This document shows, in pieces, positions 8,818-18,296 of a DNA stretch of 64,000 nucleotides (positions within the stretch are counted from its first letter, which is position 1; every line of letters begins with the position of its first letter). The stretch is from Bacteroidota bacterium. GTDB lineage: Bacteria > Bacteroidota > Bacteroidia > Bacteroidales > Tannerellaceae. The stretch spans positions 141,712-205,711 of the forward strand of contig JAEYVY010000011.1 of assembly GCA_023429375.1 (NCBI GenBank), read 5' to 3'. The translations under genes were made by a program, and so were the position numbers. The notes under the pieces were generated by a model. The model was not told the origin of the DNA and did no database searches. It worked only from the letters and a program-made list of their open reading frames with translations.

Positions 8818-9837
8818 TTATTCAATAATCTGTACCCAGCCGTGAACATCCGGTTCATCTCCATACTGGATTCCACGCAGTTTGTTGTATAAACGTTCAC
8901 TGATAGGTCCGGGGTTCCCGTCTTTTGAGTAGACGTACGACTTGTTTTCGTCAAGGTCGTCAATATAAGAAATCGGAGCAATAACGGCTGCTGTTCCACA
9001 TTCGGCTGCTTCGTCGAATGTTGCCAATTCTTCAACCGGTACAGGACGACGCTCAACGGTCATTCCTATGTCTTCTGCAAGCTGAATCAAACTCTTGTTC
9101 GTAATAGACGGAAGGATAGATTGCGACGCAGGAGTGATATACGTATTTCCGCGTATACCAAAGAAGTTGGCCGGTCCGCATTCGTCAATATATTTCTTTT
9201 CCTTCGGATCAAGGTAAAGCACTGCAGCATATCCGCCTTTACGCGCCTTATCTCCTGCTACCATACTGGCGGCATAGTTACCACCCACCTTGATAGTCCC
9301 TGTGCCATGAGGCGCTGCACGGTCGTAGTTACGCATGATACATACCGGAGCCGGCTTGAACCCACCTTTAAAGTAAGGGCCAACAGGAGTTACAAATACA
9401 AGAAACAAATATTCATCAGCAGGTTTAACACCTACTTGTGCGCTCGAACCGATAAGTAGCGGGCGAATATACAAGGAAGATCCACTTTCGTATGGAGGGA
9501 TAAAGCGTTCGTTTAGCTTCACAACTTTACGTACCGCTTCTTCAAATTTTTCAACAGGCAACTCAGCCATCATGATTCCACGGCTAGACGCTTGCATACG
9601 TTTTGCATTTTCGTCCATTCTAAAGACACGGATTTTACCATCCTTGCCTCTAAACGCCTTCAATCCTTCAAAGGCTTCTTGTCCGTAATGCAGACAAGTG
9701 GCTGCCATATGAATATTAATCGTTTCAGAAGACGATACTTCCAACTCTCCCCATTTCCCATTACGATAATAGCATCGTACATTGTAGTCAGTCTTCATAT
9801 ATCCGAAGGATAAATCAGACCAGTTAATATTTTCCAT
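8818..9837 (-). CDS. ilvE: Branched-chain amino acid aminotransferase
   Basis: A 339-residue class IV PLP aminotransferase of the length typical for the BCAT II group. It transfers the amino group between glutamate and the 2-oxo acids of Val, Leu and Ile in the cytoplasm. The PLP lysine is K183 in GTIKVGGNYA; other family blocks are HYGQEAFEGLKAF, LYIRPLLIG, FFGI and AAECGTAAVIAPI near the C-terminus. It is a single gene with its own promoter, divergent from metF and convergent with the barrel gene. The shared control region with metF holds a small palindrome described separately. Confidence 0.96.
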   Translation of the reverse strand: MENINWSDLSFGYMKTDYNVRCYYRNGKWGELEVSSSETINIHMAATCLHYGQEAFEGLKAFRGKDGKIRVFRMDENAKRMQASSRGIMMAELPVEKFEEAVRKVVKLNERFIPPYESGSSLYIRPLLIGSSAQVGVKPADEYLFLVFVTPVGPYFKGGFKPAPVCIMRNYDRAAPHGTGTIKVGGNYAASMVAGDKARKGGYAAVLYLDPKEKKYIDECGPANFFGIRGNTYITPASQSILPSITNKSLIQLAEDIGMTVERRPVPVEELATFDEAAECGTAAVIAPISYIDDLDENKSYVYSKDGNPGPISERLYNKLRGIQYGDEPDVHGWVQIIE

Positions 9838-9865
9838 ATCTCATCGTTCTAAGATTTAACATTCA

Positions 9866-9904
9866 CAAATGTAAGTTATTTAGAACGATAATCGTTACAT
9901 TTGT
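9866..9904. promoter_or_regulatory. ilvE/metF divergent promoters with central palindrome
   Basis: TACATTTG occurs on the minus strand at 9873-9866 (ilvE) and on the plus strand at 9897-9904 (metF), so the two -7 elements form a 10-base inverted repeat. Between them the 13-base palindrome AACGATAATCGTT (9884-9896) abuts the metF -7 and falls in the upstream region of the ilvE promoter, a good position for an operator. An ATCGTTCT/AGAACGAT pair (9843-9850, 9882-9889) extends the symmetry. Confidence 0.6.
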
Positions 9905-9922
9905 CTGAAAATTTATTGTACT

Positions 9923-10873
9923 ATGAGAGTTATCGATCTTATAAATAACAGCAAAAAAACCGCCTTTTCATTCGAGATTCTTCCTCCATTGAAAGGCAAT
10001 AGTATTCAGAAAGTTTATAATGTGATTGATAAACTGTTGGAGTTCGATCCAAAATATGTAAACATCACATCCCATCATAGCGAATACATCTACAAGACGC
10101 TTCCCGACGGTACGATACAGAAAGTAAACATCCGTAAACGTCCCGGTTCGGTGGCTATTGCTTCGGCTATTCAAAACAAGTACAACATCACGGCTGTCCC
10201 CCACATCATTTGCAAGGGATTTACAAAAGATGAAACGGAATATGCCTTGATCGATTTAAATTTCCTTGGCGTTTACGATCTGCTCTTGTTGCGCGGTGAT
10301 AACAAGACACTCGAACCGCCCACTGAAGCTGGCCTCTACCATAATTATGCAACGGAGCTACAAGAGCAGGTAAACAATTTCAACCGAGGCATAGCGGTAG
10401 ACGGCTCTGAATTTGAAGCCAACGAAACGCCTTTCTCATACGGAATGGCTTGCTATCCCGAAAAGCATGAGGAAGCTCCGAATATGGAGTCGGATATTTT
10501 CTATGCGAAGGAAAAAGTACGCAACGGAGCCGGTTATCTGGTAACACAAATGTTTTTCGATAACCAAAAATACTTTGATTATGTAGCACGTCTTCGTTCG
10601 GAGGGTATCACAGTGCCCATCATTCCGGGTATCAAGCCTATCGTGTTCAAGAATCAGCTGACCGTATTGCCTCGTATTTTCAGGTCGGACATCCCCGAGC
10701 CGTTGGCAGCTGAACTAAGGAAATGCAAAGACGACGACGAAGCTAAGGAAGTGGGTATCGAATGGTCTATCCAGCAATGCAAAGAGCTGATTGCCAAAGG
10801 CGTGCCCAGCCTTCATTTTTACACCATGATGGCAACAGACAGTGTAAGCAGAATTGCCAAAGAGATTTATTAA
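9923..10873 (+). CDS. metF: Methylenetetrahydrofolate reductase
   Basis: A 316-residue FAD-dependent MTHFR, close to the usual bacterial length. It reduces 5,10-methylene-THF to 5-methyl-THF, the methyl donor used by methionine synthase; metH is about 3 kb away on the other strand. Seen motifs: FSFEILPP with the catalytic Glu (E18), NITSHH, TAVPHIICKGF, LLLLRGDN, FSYGMACYPEKH, VTQMFFD and PIIPGIKPI. The start at 9923 follows the plus-strand -7 element by 18 bases, so the leader is very short. Confidence 0.96.
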   Translation: MRVIDLINNSKKTAFSFEILPPLKGNSIQKVYNVIDKLLEFDPKYVNITSHHSEYIYKTLPDGTIQKVNIRKRPGSVAIASAIQNKYNITAVPHIICKGFTKDETEYALIDLNFLGVYDLLLLRGDNKTLEPPTEAGLYHNYATELQEQVNNFNRGIAVDGSEFEANETPFSYGMACYPEKHEEAPNMESDIFYAKEKVRNGAGYLVTQMFFDNQKYFDYVARLRSEGITVPIIPGIKPIVFKNQLTVLPRIFRSDIPEPLAAELRKCKDDDEAKEVGIEWSIQQCKELIAKGVPSLHFYTMMATDSVSRIAKEIY

Positions 10874-10908
10874 AACCCTTTGGCACATTCTCTTATTATT
10901 CTTTTAAA

Positions 10909-12636
10909 TTATTTACAATGCTCACGGATAAGGCGGTTCGCTAACGGATCGCCTAATTCTTTTGCTTTATTGAAAGCTTCGCAGGCTTCTGCGTTCTTGT
11001 TTTGACGTACTAAACAGATTCCTTTCAGACGATAGCACGAAGCAAAATCAGGGGCAATTGCCAAAGCCTTTTCGAGGCTTGCCATCGCTTGTGCATAGTC
11101 TTCCTTACGAACATATATCGATGCCTCCTCAGCCAGATATTCGGCTGCAGGGTTCAGACGCAATGCTTCCTGGATATCAGCCAAGGCTCCGTCCAGATCT
11201 CCGGCACGGAATTTAGCTTGCTCTCTGAAATAATAGAAAGGCGCTTCTACATTACCACCAACAATGTTGTAATACAAGTCGTAGTCTTCAATGGCTTCTT
11301 TATACATCATCATCTGCATCTTCCACTCAACACGTTCAAGCACATAGGTTGCTGCAGCCGGAGTTGGAGGTGTTCCGCTTTTCTCTATAGCCTTGTCCAA
11401 TAAAGCAATGACATCGCCGATATTAAAGCCATGAATATTTTCTTTTGCCTTAGCTGCCAGATAATAAGATTCGGCTGTTGCCTGGTCTGATTCATTTAAC
11501 TTCATATAGGCATTATAAGCATCTTCGAACTTCTGTTGATAAAAGTAAATATCCCCTTGTAACTGACGATAGGCAGGCAGATCTTCTTGCTGGATGGCCT
11601 GATTAATTGCCTCTAAAGCCGCATCTAAAGTCCATTCGGGCTTGTTTATTGTGGTATCTGTTGCCGCTATTTCAAAAACCAGCTTGGCACGATTAAAGTG
11701 TGTATCGCTTTGTTTTTTATCATATTGTGCAGCAGTTTTTATGTCTTCCATAGCTTTATCCAGAAAGGCTGTTTCTTCGGCCGGTGATGAAGCCAACGCT
11801 TTGCGGTTAGATGCATAATGGGTAGCGCGACTCAGATAACCATCCGGTGAAGTAGGGAAAGAAGCGATAAAATCGTTCAGTGTTTCCAAATATTGCTGAG
11901 GTGTTTGCATAGAGCGGGCCAAGAATAAGGAAATTACGGCCTGATCTACTTCTTCGGGCCATGCTTTACGAATGCCGATGGCACTATAGGTAGAGCCCAA
12001 AAGGTCGGTCGATGTAACGCGAAGACTGTGTACATAGCCGGCGGAAACAGCGTATGACTGTTCATTTTTGCCGGATGCATCTTCCTGCGCCAATCCGAGT
12101 ACTTCGCCCGTTGCCAACAGCACCGGTGAGTCTACATCTTTGGCATTGAGAGGAAAAGACACTTGATAATAGCTATACGGATCTTTCAATTTGCTAATTT
12201 CAGTGATCTTTCCTTCTTTGAATACCGGATTCTTCTCTGTACTAAACGGCATTAAAAAGACCTGACTGCCCACTACTACCGGTTCTTTGGCGAGAGGGAG
12301 AAAAGTCACCTTCTTAGCAACCTTTGCTTGCATACGAATAACATCGTACATCTCATCGGCACCCAGAATACGGTCAATCGGATAATTCTTTCCATCCGTA
12401 TCGGTTACCTGAGCTTTTGCCGCTCCTTTCATCAAGGTGTAAGAAGCCAGTATTTCGCCATTTTCGGACACAAAGAATCCTGTTCCGTTTTGCAGCTGGC
12501 GGTTGTCACTATCGTATGTTGTAATTTTCACTACTGCATTACGGCTTTTAGCCATCCATTTGGGTGCCTTAGTTTGAGCAGAAACAATAAACACCGACGT
12601 TATAAGCAGTAGAACAGAGAGGATTAGTTTATTCAT
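10909..12636 (-). CDS. Degenerate trypsin-like domain fused to TPR repeats
   Basis: A 575-residue exported protein (signal peptide to about VSAQ, residue 21). Residues 28-220 resemble a trypsin/HtrA fold (AVVKITTYD, GTGFFVSENGEILASYTLMKGA, MYDVIRMQ, SPVLLATGEVLGL). The catalytic His expected in the NxHV stretch after ILA is missing (SYTLMKG), and the GNSGGP serine loop reads DVDSPVL, so it is probably not an active protease. Residues 250-575 are TPR helices, e.g. GALADIQEALRLNPA and AMASLEKALAIAPDF. A periplasmic scaffold role is plausible but unproven. It converges on metF with a 35-base spacer. Confidence 0.75.
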   Translation of the reverse strand: MNKLILSVLLLITSVFIVSAQTKAPKWMAKSRNAVVKITTYDSDNRQLQNGTGFFVSENGEILASYTLMKGAAKAQVTDTDGKNYPIDRILGADEMYDVIRMQAKVAKKVTFLPLAKEPVVVGSQVFLMPFSTEKNPVFKEGKITEISKLKDPYSYYQVSFPLNAKDVDSPVLLATGEVLGLAQEDASGKNEQSYAVSAGYVHSLRVTSTDLLGSTYSAIGIRKAWPEEVDQAVISLFLARSMQTPQQYLETLNDFIASFPTSPDGYLSRATHYASNRKALASSPAEETAFLDKAMEDIKTAAQYDKKQSDTHFNRAKLVFEIAATDTTINKPEWTLDAALEAINQAIQQEDLPAYRQLQGDIYFYQQKFEDAYNAYMKLNESDQATAESYYLAAKAKENIHGFNIGDVIALLDKAIEKSGTPPTPAAATYVLERVEWKMQMMMYKEAIEDYDLYYNIVGGNVEAPFYYFREQAKFRAGDLDGALADIQEALRLNPAAEYLAEEASIYVRKEDYAQAMASLEKALAIAPDFASCYRLKGICLVRQNKNAEACEAFNKAKELGDPLANRLIREHCK

Positions 12637-12670
12637 GGTATTTTGTTAACTTTCAGATTTCATGTACTGG

Positions 12671-12678
12671 CAAAGTTA
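12671..12678 (-). promoter_or_regulatory. -7 promoter element of the TPR protein gene
   Basis: TAACTTTG on the minus strand matches TAnnTTTG and lies 34 bases before the ATG at 12636. Confidence 0.55.
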
Positions 12679-12774
12679 ATTATTAAATCCTATCGAATGT
12701 AACAATAGATACATATTCGACGACATAAAATAGCCTACCTTTATCCTAGTTATTAATCATAAATCAAGAAAACG

Positions 12775-13104
12775 ATGAGTGAATTATTTTCAAAAGGTAC
12801 GATCCTCAAGTTCAACGAAATGATCGACTACTCCGAAGGGGGAGTCATCAGCAAGCAAGTCTTAAAAAATGCTGCCGGAAATATCACCTTGTTTTCCTTT
12901 GACGAAGGACAGGGATTGACCGAGCATACCGCTCCATTCGATGCTATGGTGCAGGTTCTGGAAGGCGAAGTAGAAATCCGCATTGGTGGTCAGCCAAACC
13001 TGTTAAAAGCAGGCGAAACGATTATCATGCCGGCCAATATCCCTCATGCTTTGCATGCGACAAAGGCATTCAAGATGCTGTTAACCATGATAAAAGGAGT
13101 ATAA
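12775..13104 (+). CDS. Small cupin-domain protein
   Basis: A 109-residue single-domain cupin. Motif 1 (GLTEHTAPFDAMVQVLEGEVEI) keeps one His and lacks the usual HxH, and motif 2 (GETIIMPANIPHAL) keeps its His, so metal binding may be reduced or use other residues. Such proteins often act as small sensors or isomerases; nothing here identifies the substrate. It is monocistronic and ends at a very strong hairpin shared with metH. A weak -7-like TACCTTTA lies at 12736-12743. Confidence 0.85.
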   Translation: MSELFSKGTILKFNEMIDYSEGGVISKQVLKNAAGNITLFSFDEGQGLTEHTAPFDAMVQVLEGEVEIRIGGQPNLLKAGETIIMPANIPHALHATKAFKMLLTMIKGV

Positions 13105-13110
13105 TTAGCT

Positions 13111-13163
13111 AAAAAGAAGAAGAGTAAGGGGTTATTTATTAACCCCTTACTCTTCTTCTTTTT
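13111..13163. terminator. Bidirectional terminator, 24-bp perfect stem
   Basis: Arms 13111-13134 and 13140-13163 are perfectly complementary (core GAGTAAGGGGTTA) with a five-base loop, flanked by A and T runs. It separates the convergent cupin and metH genes and is the 3' end of the long leftward operon. Confidence 0.9.
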
Positions 13164-13173
13164 TTATTCTGTT

Positions 13174-16100
13174 TCAAGCCAAAGGAATATTTCGACTCAA
13201 AATACGTTTGGTTTGCTCCACAGTATATCCTCGACGGTCAGCATATTCTTTCAACTGCTCTTCGTCGATCGTTCCAATCATGAAATATTGTGATTCGGGA
13301 TGTGCAAAATATAACCCACTGACTGTTGCCGTTGGTAGCATTGCCCCGTTTTCTGTCAACTTCACCCCGATGCGCGACATATCCAACAACTTATCCAACA
13401 GGTGGTTTTGCAATTGATCAGGCAGAGATGGATAGCCAATAGCCGGACGTATTCCTTGATATTTTACGCGGAACAAATCTGGAATGCTGAGGTTTTCATC
13501 CGAAGCATAGCCCCAATATTCTTTACGTACCTTCTCATGTACGTATTCTGCCACAGCTTCAGCCAGACGGTCTGTCAGGCTTTGCAGCAACATGGCGCTA
13601 TAGGTATCGCCTTCTGCCTCAAATTCGGCATGTAGCTTTTCAGCTCCGGCACCAGCCGTCACCACAAAAGCTCCGGCATAATCTTCACGCCCTTCAGAAG
13701 CAGGCATAACATAGTCGGCAAGCGATTTATAGTCTGTTCGGTCTTTCTTGATCACTTGTTGGCGAAGCACAGGTATCTCCAGATCTCCCAAGCGAATGAT
13801 ATCGTTTTCACTTGAAGCCGGAAAAAAGCCGTAGATAGCGCGGCAATAGTCTACTTTCATCATCACCAGACGGTCAAGCAGCTTTTTTACATCGGCATAC
13901 AGTTTCATGCCTTCTTTTGCCTTTTCACGTTCTTCGCCTTCGAACTTATTCAGCCATTCAGCCCGACATGATTCACAATCGTGCAAATAGGCTAATTCAG
14001 CATACCGTCCGCTCAATCTCCAGGCGCTAAAGAAGAAGTTCCAATGGATATAAGGAATAATATCTTCCAACGGAATAGAAGGTATCACGTGAACACCCAT
14101 CTTGTTGGGTTTCACCGGAGTATAGGCCGACCAGTCGATCTGTTGCGGTAAGGCTCTTGCCTGTGCAAGCGAAACGAGCTCTTCTTTCTTATTTTGCAAA
14201 GAATCTCTTAGCGCAGCGTATTCATCTTTGATCGATTGAATATATTCTTCGCGGGTATCGGGATTCAGCAATTTTGCAGCCACCAATGGGTTTTGTGAGG
14301 CATCGAGCACATGAATGACAGGATGCTCGTAATGGGGTGCAATCTTAACGGCTGTATGCAGTTTTGAGGTGGTAGCCCCTCCTACCATAATGGGGATAGA
14401 TAGGCCTGCCTTTTGCATTTCTTTCGCCACATGTGCCATCTCTTCCAAAGAAGGCGTTATCAATCCGGAGAGACTGACAAAATCAGGTTTCTCTTCAATT
14501 ACTTTCTTGATAATCGTTTCGGCGGGCACCATAACCCCTAAATCGATTACCTCATAATTATTACATGCTAAAACGATGGAAACGATGTTTTTCCCAATAT
14601 CATGTACATCACCTTTGACCGTGGCAAAGACTGTCTTCCCGGCAATCGTACTTTCTCCTTTGGCATTTTCTGCCTCAATGGCCGGCTGCAGGATAGCCAC
14701 AGCCTTTTTCATCGTCCGAGCAGTCTTAACCACTTGTGGCAAGAACATTTTGCCGGCACCAAACAGGTCGCCTACTTTGTTCATTCCATTCATCAATGGA
14801 CCGTCGATGATATTCACAGCACGTGGATAGGTAGCCAGTGCTTCTTTGAGGTCTTCTTCCAAATAATCTCCAATTCCTTTTATAAGCGCATGCTCTAATC
14901 GCTCGGCCAAAGGTAAATCCCTCCAAGCTTCATGGCGCTCTTCTGTATTACCAAAGTTTTTTTGGTGCAGGTTTTGCGCATAAGCAATCAGTTCTTCTGC
15001 TGCTTCTGGTCGACGAGCCAATATGACATCTTCGACCAATGTACGGAAATCGGGCTCAATCTCATCGTATATAACTGACGAAGACGGATTTACGATTCCC
15101 ATATCCATTCCTTTGGCTATAGCATGATAAAGGAATACGGAATGCATGACTTCACGCACATAGTCATTCCCTCTGAATGAGAATGACAGGTTACTTACTC
15201 CTCCACTTACCTTAGCTCCTGGCAAATTCTTTTTAATCCATTCGGTTGCTAAAATAAAGTCAAGTGCATATCCATTGTGCTCTTCCATTCCGGTTGCAAT
15301 AGCCAGAATATTCGGGTCGAAAATAATGTCTTCGGGATTAAAACCTACTTGATCAACCAACAAACGATAAGCACGTTCGCAAACTTCAATTTTACGTTGG
15401 AAAACATCGGCCTGTCCCACTTCATCGAAAGCCATAACGACAACGGCTGCTCCCAACTGTTTCACTCTTCTGGCATGGGATAGGAATTCGGCTTCGCCTT
15501 CTTTCAGGCTAATGGAGTTGACCACACTTTTTCCTTGCAGGCACATGAGGCCTTTCTCAATCACACTCCACTTAGATGAGTCGATCATCACAGGAACACG
15601 AGCAATATCCGGCTCAGAGGCCATCAGATTAAGGAAGGTTACCATTTCCTTTTCTGTATCCAGCATACCGTCATCCATGTTGACATCGATGATTTGTGCG
15701 CCGTCTTCAACTTGTTTGCGGGCGATGGTCAAAGCCTCTTCATAATTGCCTTCTTTGATTAAACGCAAGAATTTACGCGATCCGGCCACGTTGCATCGTT
15801 CACCTATATTGATGAAATTGTTTTCTTTTTTGACTTCCAGCAGTTCCATGCCCGACAGCCACAGACAATCCGGTGCTTTAGCCGGGACGTGTGGTTTGCC
15901 GTCTTTGATTAGCTGTGGATAACGTGCTATATGAGCAGGTGTCGTTCCGCAACATCCTCCAATTATATTTACAAGGCCCTCATCAACAAATGCTTTCACG
16001 TGCTTTTCCATCGTTTCGGGGGTTTCGTCATATTCACCAAAACTGTTCGGCAGACCGGCATTCGGATAGGCACTGATAAAGTATGGTGCCTTGCGGGCTA

Positions 16101-16875
16101 ATTCCTGCAGGTAGGGTTTCATTTCGGAAGCTCCGAATGAACAGTTCAAACCTATGCTGACGATGCTTGTATGCTGAACTGAAGCAAGAAAGGCCTCCAA
16201 TGTCTGTCCGGAGAAAGTGCGGCCTCCTTGTGCTGCCAAGGTCAATGATAACATGATTGGCAATTCTTTGCCTTTCTCTCTCAAGGCTACTTCTGCTGCC
16301 TCGAGACCGGCTTTCACGTTCAGCGTATCGAAGGTAGTTTCAAATAGGAGGATATCAACACCTCCGTCTATCAATGCCTCTACTTGCTCTTTATAGGAAT
16401 CGTACAGATCGGTATACGTTACCGCACGATAAGCCGGATTACTAACATCGGGACTCATCGAAGCCGTTTTGTTGGTCGGGCCAATCGATCCGGCTACGAA
16501 TATCTCGCGTCCGGGATGCTCTGCCATATACGTATCAGCAACCTCCCTAGCTAGTGTAGCTGCTGCTATATTTATTTCACGAACGTATTCCTGCATGGAA
16601 TAATCCGCCATCGATATTTTTGTTGCATTAAAGGTATTCGTTGCAAAGATGTCTGCTCCTGCATCCAAATACTGACGATGTATGTTCTTGATCACATCGG
16701 GGCGAGTAATGCATAGCAAATCATTATTTCCTTTTAAGGCTGTTGGGTAATCGGCAAAACGTGTTCCTCTATAATCTTCTTCCTTCAAGTTAAAGCCCTG
16801 GATCATGGTACCCATTCCACCATCCAATATCAGGATACGCTCTTTAATTAATTCAATAAATCTTTTTTTACTCAT
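13174..16875 (-). CDS. metH: Cobalamin-dependent methionine synthase
   Basis: A full-length 1,233-residue MetH, which moves a methyl group from 5-methyl-THF through cobalamin to homocysteine. The homocysteine domain (about 1-330) keeps the zinc cysteines in GLNCSFG and GGCCGTTP; the pterin domain (about 345-610) has NIGERCNVAGS and DVNMDDGML; the cobalamin-binding domain has the His ligand motif DVHDIGKNIV; the reactivation domain (about 900-1233) has a diverged RPAIGYPS AdoMet site. The start lies inside the upstream gate-domain gene (8-base overlap). No cobalamin riboswitch precedes it; it is the last gene of a five-gene leftward run. Confidence 0.97.
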   Translation of the reverse strand: MSKKRFIELIKERILILDGGMGTMIQGFNLKEEDYRGTRFADYPTALKGNNDLLCITRPDVIKNIHRQYLDAGADIFATNTFNATKISMADYSMQEYVREINIAAATLAREVADTYMAEHPGREIFVAGSIGPTNKTASMSPDVSNPAYRAVTYTDLYDSYKEQVEALIDGGVDILLFETTFDTLNVKAGLEAAEVALREKGKELPIMLSLTLAAQGGRTFSGQTLEAFLASVQHTSIVSIGLNCSFGASEMKPYLQELARKAPYFISAYPNAGLPNSFGEYDETPETMEKHVKAFVDEGLVNIIGGCCGTTPAHIARYPQLIKDGKPHVPAKAPDCLWLSGMELLEVKKENNFINIGERCNVAGSRKFLRLIKEGNYEEALTIARKQVEDGAQIIDVNMDDGMLDTEKEMVTFLNLMASEPDIARVPVMIDSSKWSVIEKGLMCLQGKSVVNSISLKEGEAEFLSHARRVKQLGAAVVVMAFDEVGQADVFQRKIEVCERAYRLLVDQVGFNPEDIIFDPNILAIATGMEEHNGYALDFILATEWIKKNLPGAKVSGGVSNLSFSFRGNDYVREVMHSVFLYHAIAKGMDMGIVNPSSSVIYDEIEPDFRTLVEDVILARRPEAAEELIAYAQNLHQKNFGNTEERHEAWRDLPLAERLEHALIKGIGDYLEEDLKEALATYPRAVNIIDGPLMNGMNKVGDLFGAGKMFLPQVVKTARTMKKAVAILQPAIEAENAKGESTIAGKTVFATVKGDVHDIGKNIVSIVLACNNYEVIDLGVMVPAETIIKKVIEEKPDFVSLSGLITPSLEEMAHVAKEMQKAGLSIPIMVGGATTSKLHTAVKIAPHYEHPVIHVLDASQNPLVAAKLLNPDTREEYIQSIKDEYAALRDSLQNKKEELVSLAQARALPQQIDWSAYTPVKPNKMGVHVIPSIPLEDIIPYIHWNFFFSAWRLSGRYAELAYLHDCESCRAEWLNKFEGEEREKAKEGMKLYADVKKLLDRLVMMKVDYCRAIYGFFPASSENDIIRLGDLEIPVLRQQVIKKDRTDYKSLADYVMPASEGREDYAGAFVVTAGAGAEKLHAEFEAEGDTYSAMLLQSLTDRLAEAVAEYVHEKVRKEYWGYASDENLSIPDLFRVKYQGIRPAIGYPSLPDQLQNHLLDKLLDMSRIGVKLTENGAMLPTATVSGLYFAHPESQYFMIGTIDEEQLKEYADRRGYTVEQTKRILSRNIPLA

Positions 16876-17818
16876 AAGAATGCTTTAGCCTGCTTGTAAT
16901 AAAATATTCATAGCCTCGACGAAGCCAGACAACTAAAATAGCAAAAAGTATTCGGGTAAGGAATATCCATAAAAATGGAATACCTATCGCAACAAAGATT
17001 AGCGTGTCTTCCAAGAGTGAATGCGAAATGGCTAGATGAGTATTCAACAAGCTTCCGGACTCTCGCGACAATTTCTTTTCTTCAATCTGTTCGACCATGA
17101 TTCCTCCACCATAGGCCAATCCCACCAGGTTGCCTACCAACCAGCAAAAAGCCGTATCTTTTGGTAAACCAAATACTTTCATCAAGGGTGACAAAAATGC
17201 AGAGAATCTATTAAGCAGATTAAATTCCACCAATAGATAGTGCAATATCATCAAGGCCGTTACAATTATAATTATTGTCAGCACGACTTTCATCGAAGAA
17301 GTGAACCATAAGACGAATACCTGCCCCCATGAATCACAAGTTTCAGCACTTTGCGTTGTTTCAATCATCCCCCACCCGTTTTCCGGCATGATGAGATTTA
17401 ATGTAAATGCAATAACAAAGGCCATAAATATTCGCAGGCTTGAGACTTTCCAAAACGAAGAACCTGTCTTCGCCTGTATGGATGATTCAACAAGCAGATT
17501 ATGAGCCAACAAACACATGAGTGCTAAGATAGTTGCTTCTCGTAAGCCTAATGACATGGAAGTTATGAGGGCTATTGGAGCGTACAAGGGAGTAAAAACA
17601 CTGGTGATAAAGACGATGGCTGTTTCGCCCGGTAAACCGACAAATGAAAATACCGGAGAGAAGAAATCGGCTATTACTGCTAGAAATCCCGAATATTGCA
17701 ATAAGCGCACAAGTAAAGAGATAGGCAGAATAATCTTAAACAGCCATAAACACATTTTGCCGGCTTTGGGCAGTGCTTTCTTGACACATCGCCAAATCCT
17801 ATCAACAACCTTATTCAT
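16868..17818 (-). CDS. Gate (nucleoside-recognition) domain membrane protein
   Basis: A 316-residue integral membrane protein with about eight hydrophobic segments arranged as two Gate domains. Typical stretches are FITSVFTPLYAPIALITSMSLGL in the first half and FCWLVGNLVGLAYGGGIMVE in the second, with a conserved HLAISHSLLEDTLIFVAIG. The domain is shared with nucleoside transporters and the SpoVG-unrelated SpmA/SpmB proteins; the substrate of this family is unknown. It sits three bases after smpB and overlaps metH, so it is firmly inside the operon. A link to methionine or B12 uptake is only a guess. Confidence 0.78.
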   Translation of the reverse strand: MNKVVDRIWRCVKKALPKAGKMCLWLFKIILPISLLVRLLQYSGFLAVIADFFSPVFSFVGLPGETAIVFITSVFTPLYAPIALITSMSLGLREATILALMCLLAHNLLVESSIQAKTGSSFWKVSSLRIFMAFVIAFTLNLIMPENGWGMIETTQSAETCDSWGQVFVLWFTSSMKVVLTIIIIVTALMILHYLLVEFNLLNRFSAFLSPLMKVFGLPKDTAFCWLVGNLVGLAYGGGIMVEQIEEKKLSRESGSLLNTHLAISHSLLEDTLIFVAIGIPFLWIFLTRILFAILVVWLRRGYEYFITSRLKHSYE

Positions 17819-17821
17819 TAT

Positions 17822-18286
17822 TTATCGTTTAAAGGCTCTATCCATCTCACGTTTATCATCGCGAGCCTTGATGGAATCTCGTTTATCGTATTCTTTTTTA
17901 CCTTTGGCAATAGCTACCACCACCTTTGCAAGCCCTTTATCGTTAATGAACATGCGGGTAGGAATTATCGTAAAACCATTATTTTTTGCTGCCGTCTCAA
18001 TCTTTCTCAACTCCTTTTTCGTTAGGAGGAGCTTGCGGTCTCGCCGTGCTGAGTGATTATTGTATGTGCCGTAAAAATATTCGGCTATATACATGTTTTT
18101 CACCCACAGTTCACCTTTTTCGACAAGGCAAAATGTATCGACTAAACTGGCTTTACCCAAACGGATCGATTTAATCTCCGTTCCGGTCAATACAATTCCG
18201 GCAGTAAATGTATCGAGCAGTTCATAATCAAAAGTTGCCCGTTTATTCTTAACTAATATATTGTTGCTGATTTTCTCTTTCATCAT
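17822..18286 (-). CDS. smpB: SsrA-binding protein
   Basis: A 154-residue SmpB, which binds tmRNA and delivers it to stalled ribosomes for trans-translation. Diagnostic stretches are NKRATFDYELLDTFTAG, LTGTEIKSIRLGKASL, YIAEYFYGTYNNHSARRDRKLLL and the basic C-terminal tail YDKRDSIKARDDKREMDR that enters the decoding centre. Two ATGs (18286 and 18283) are possible and differ by one residue. The tmRNA gene is not in this window. It lies ten bases after the Yip1-like gene and three before the gate-domain gene. Confidence 0.96.
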   Translation of the reverse strand: MMKEKISNNILVKNKRATFDYELLDTFTAGIVLTGTEIKSIRLGKASLVDTFCLVEKGELWVKNMYIAEYFYGTYNNHSARRDRKLLLTKKELRKIETAAKNNGFTIIPTRMFINDKGLAKVVVAIAKGKKEYDKRDSIKARDDKREMDRAFKR

Positions 18287-18296
18287 TCAATTCGTT

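Noticed and set aside
13174..16875. Search for a cobalamin riboswitch upstream of metH
   Set aside because: metH starts inside the previous gene, and no B12 box was seen in the operon's leader.
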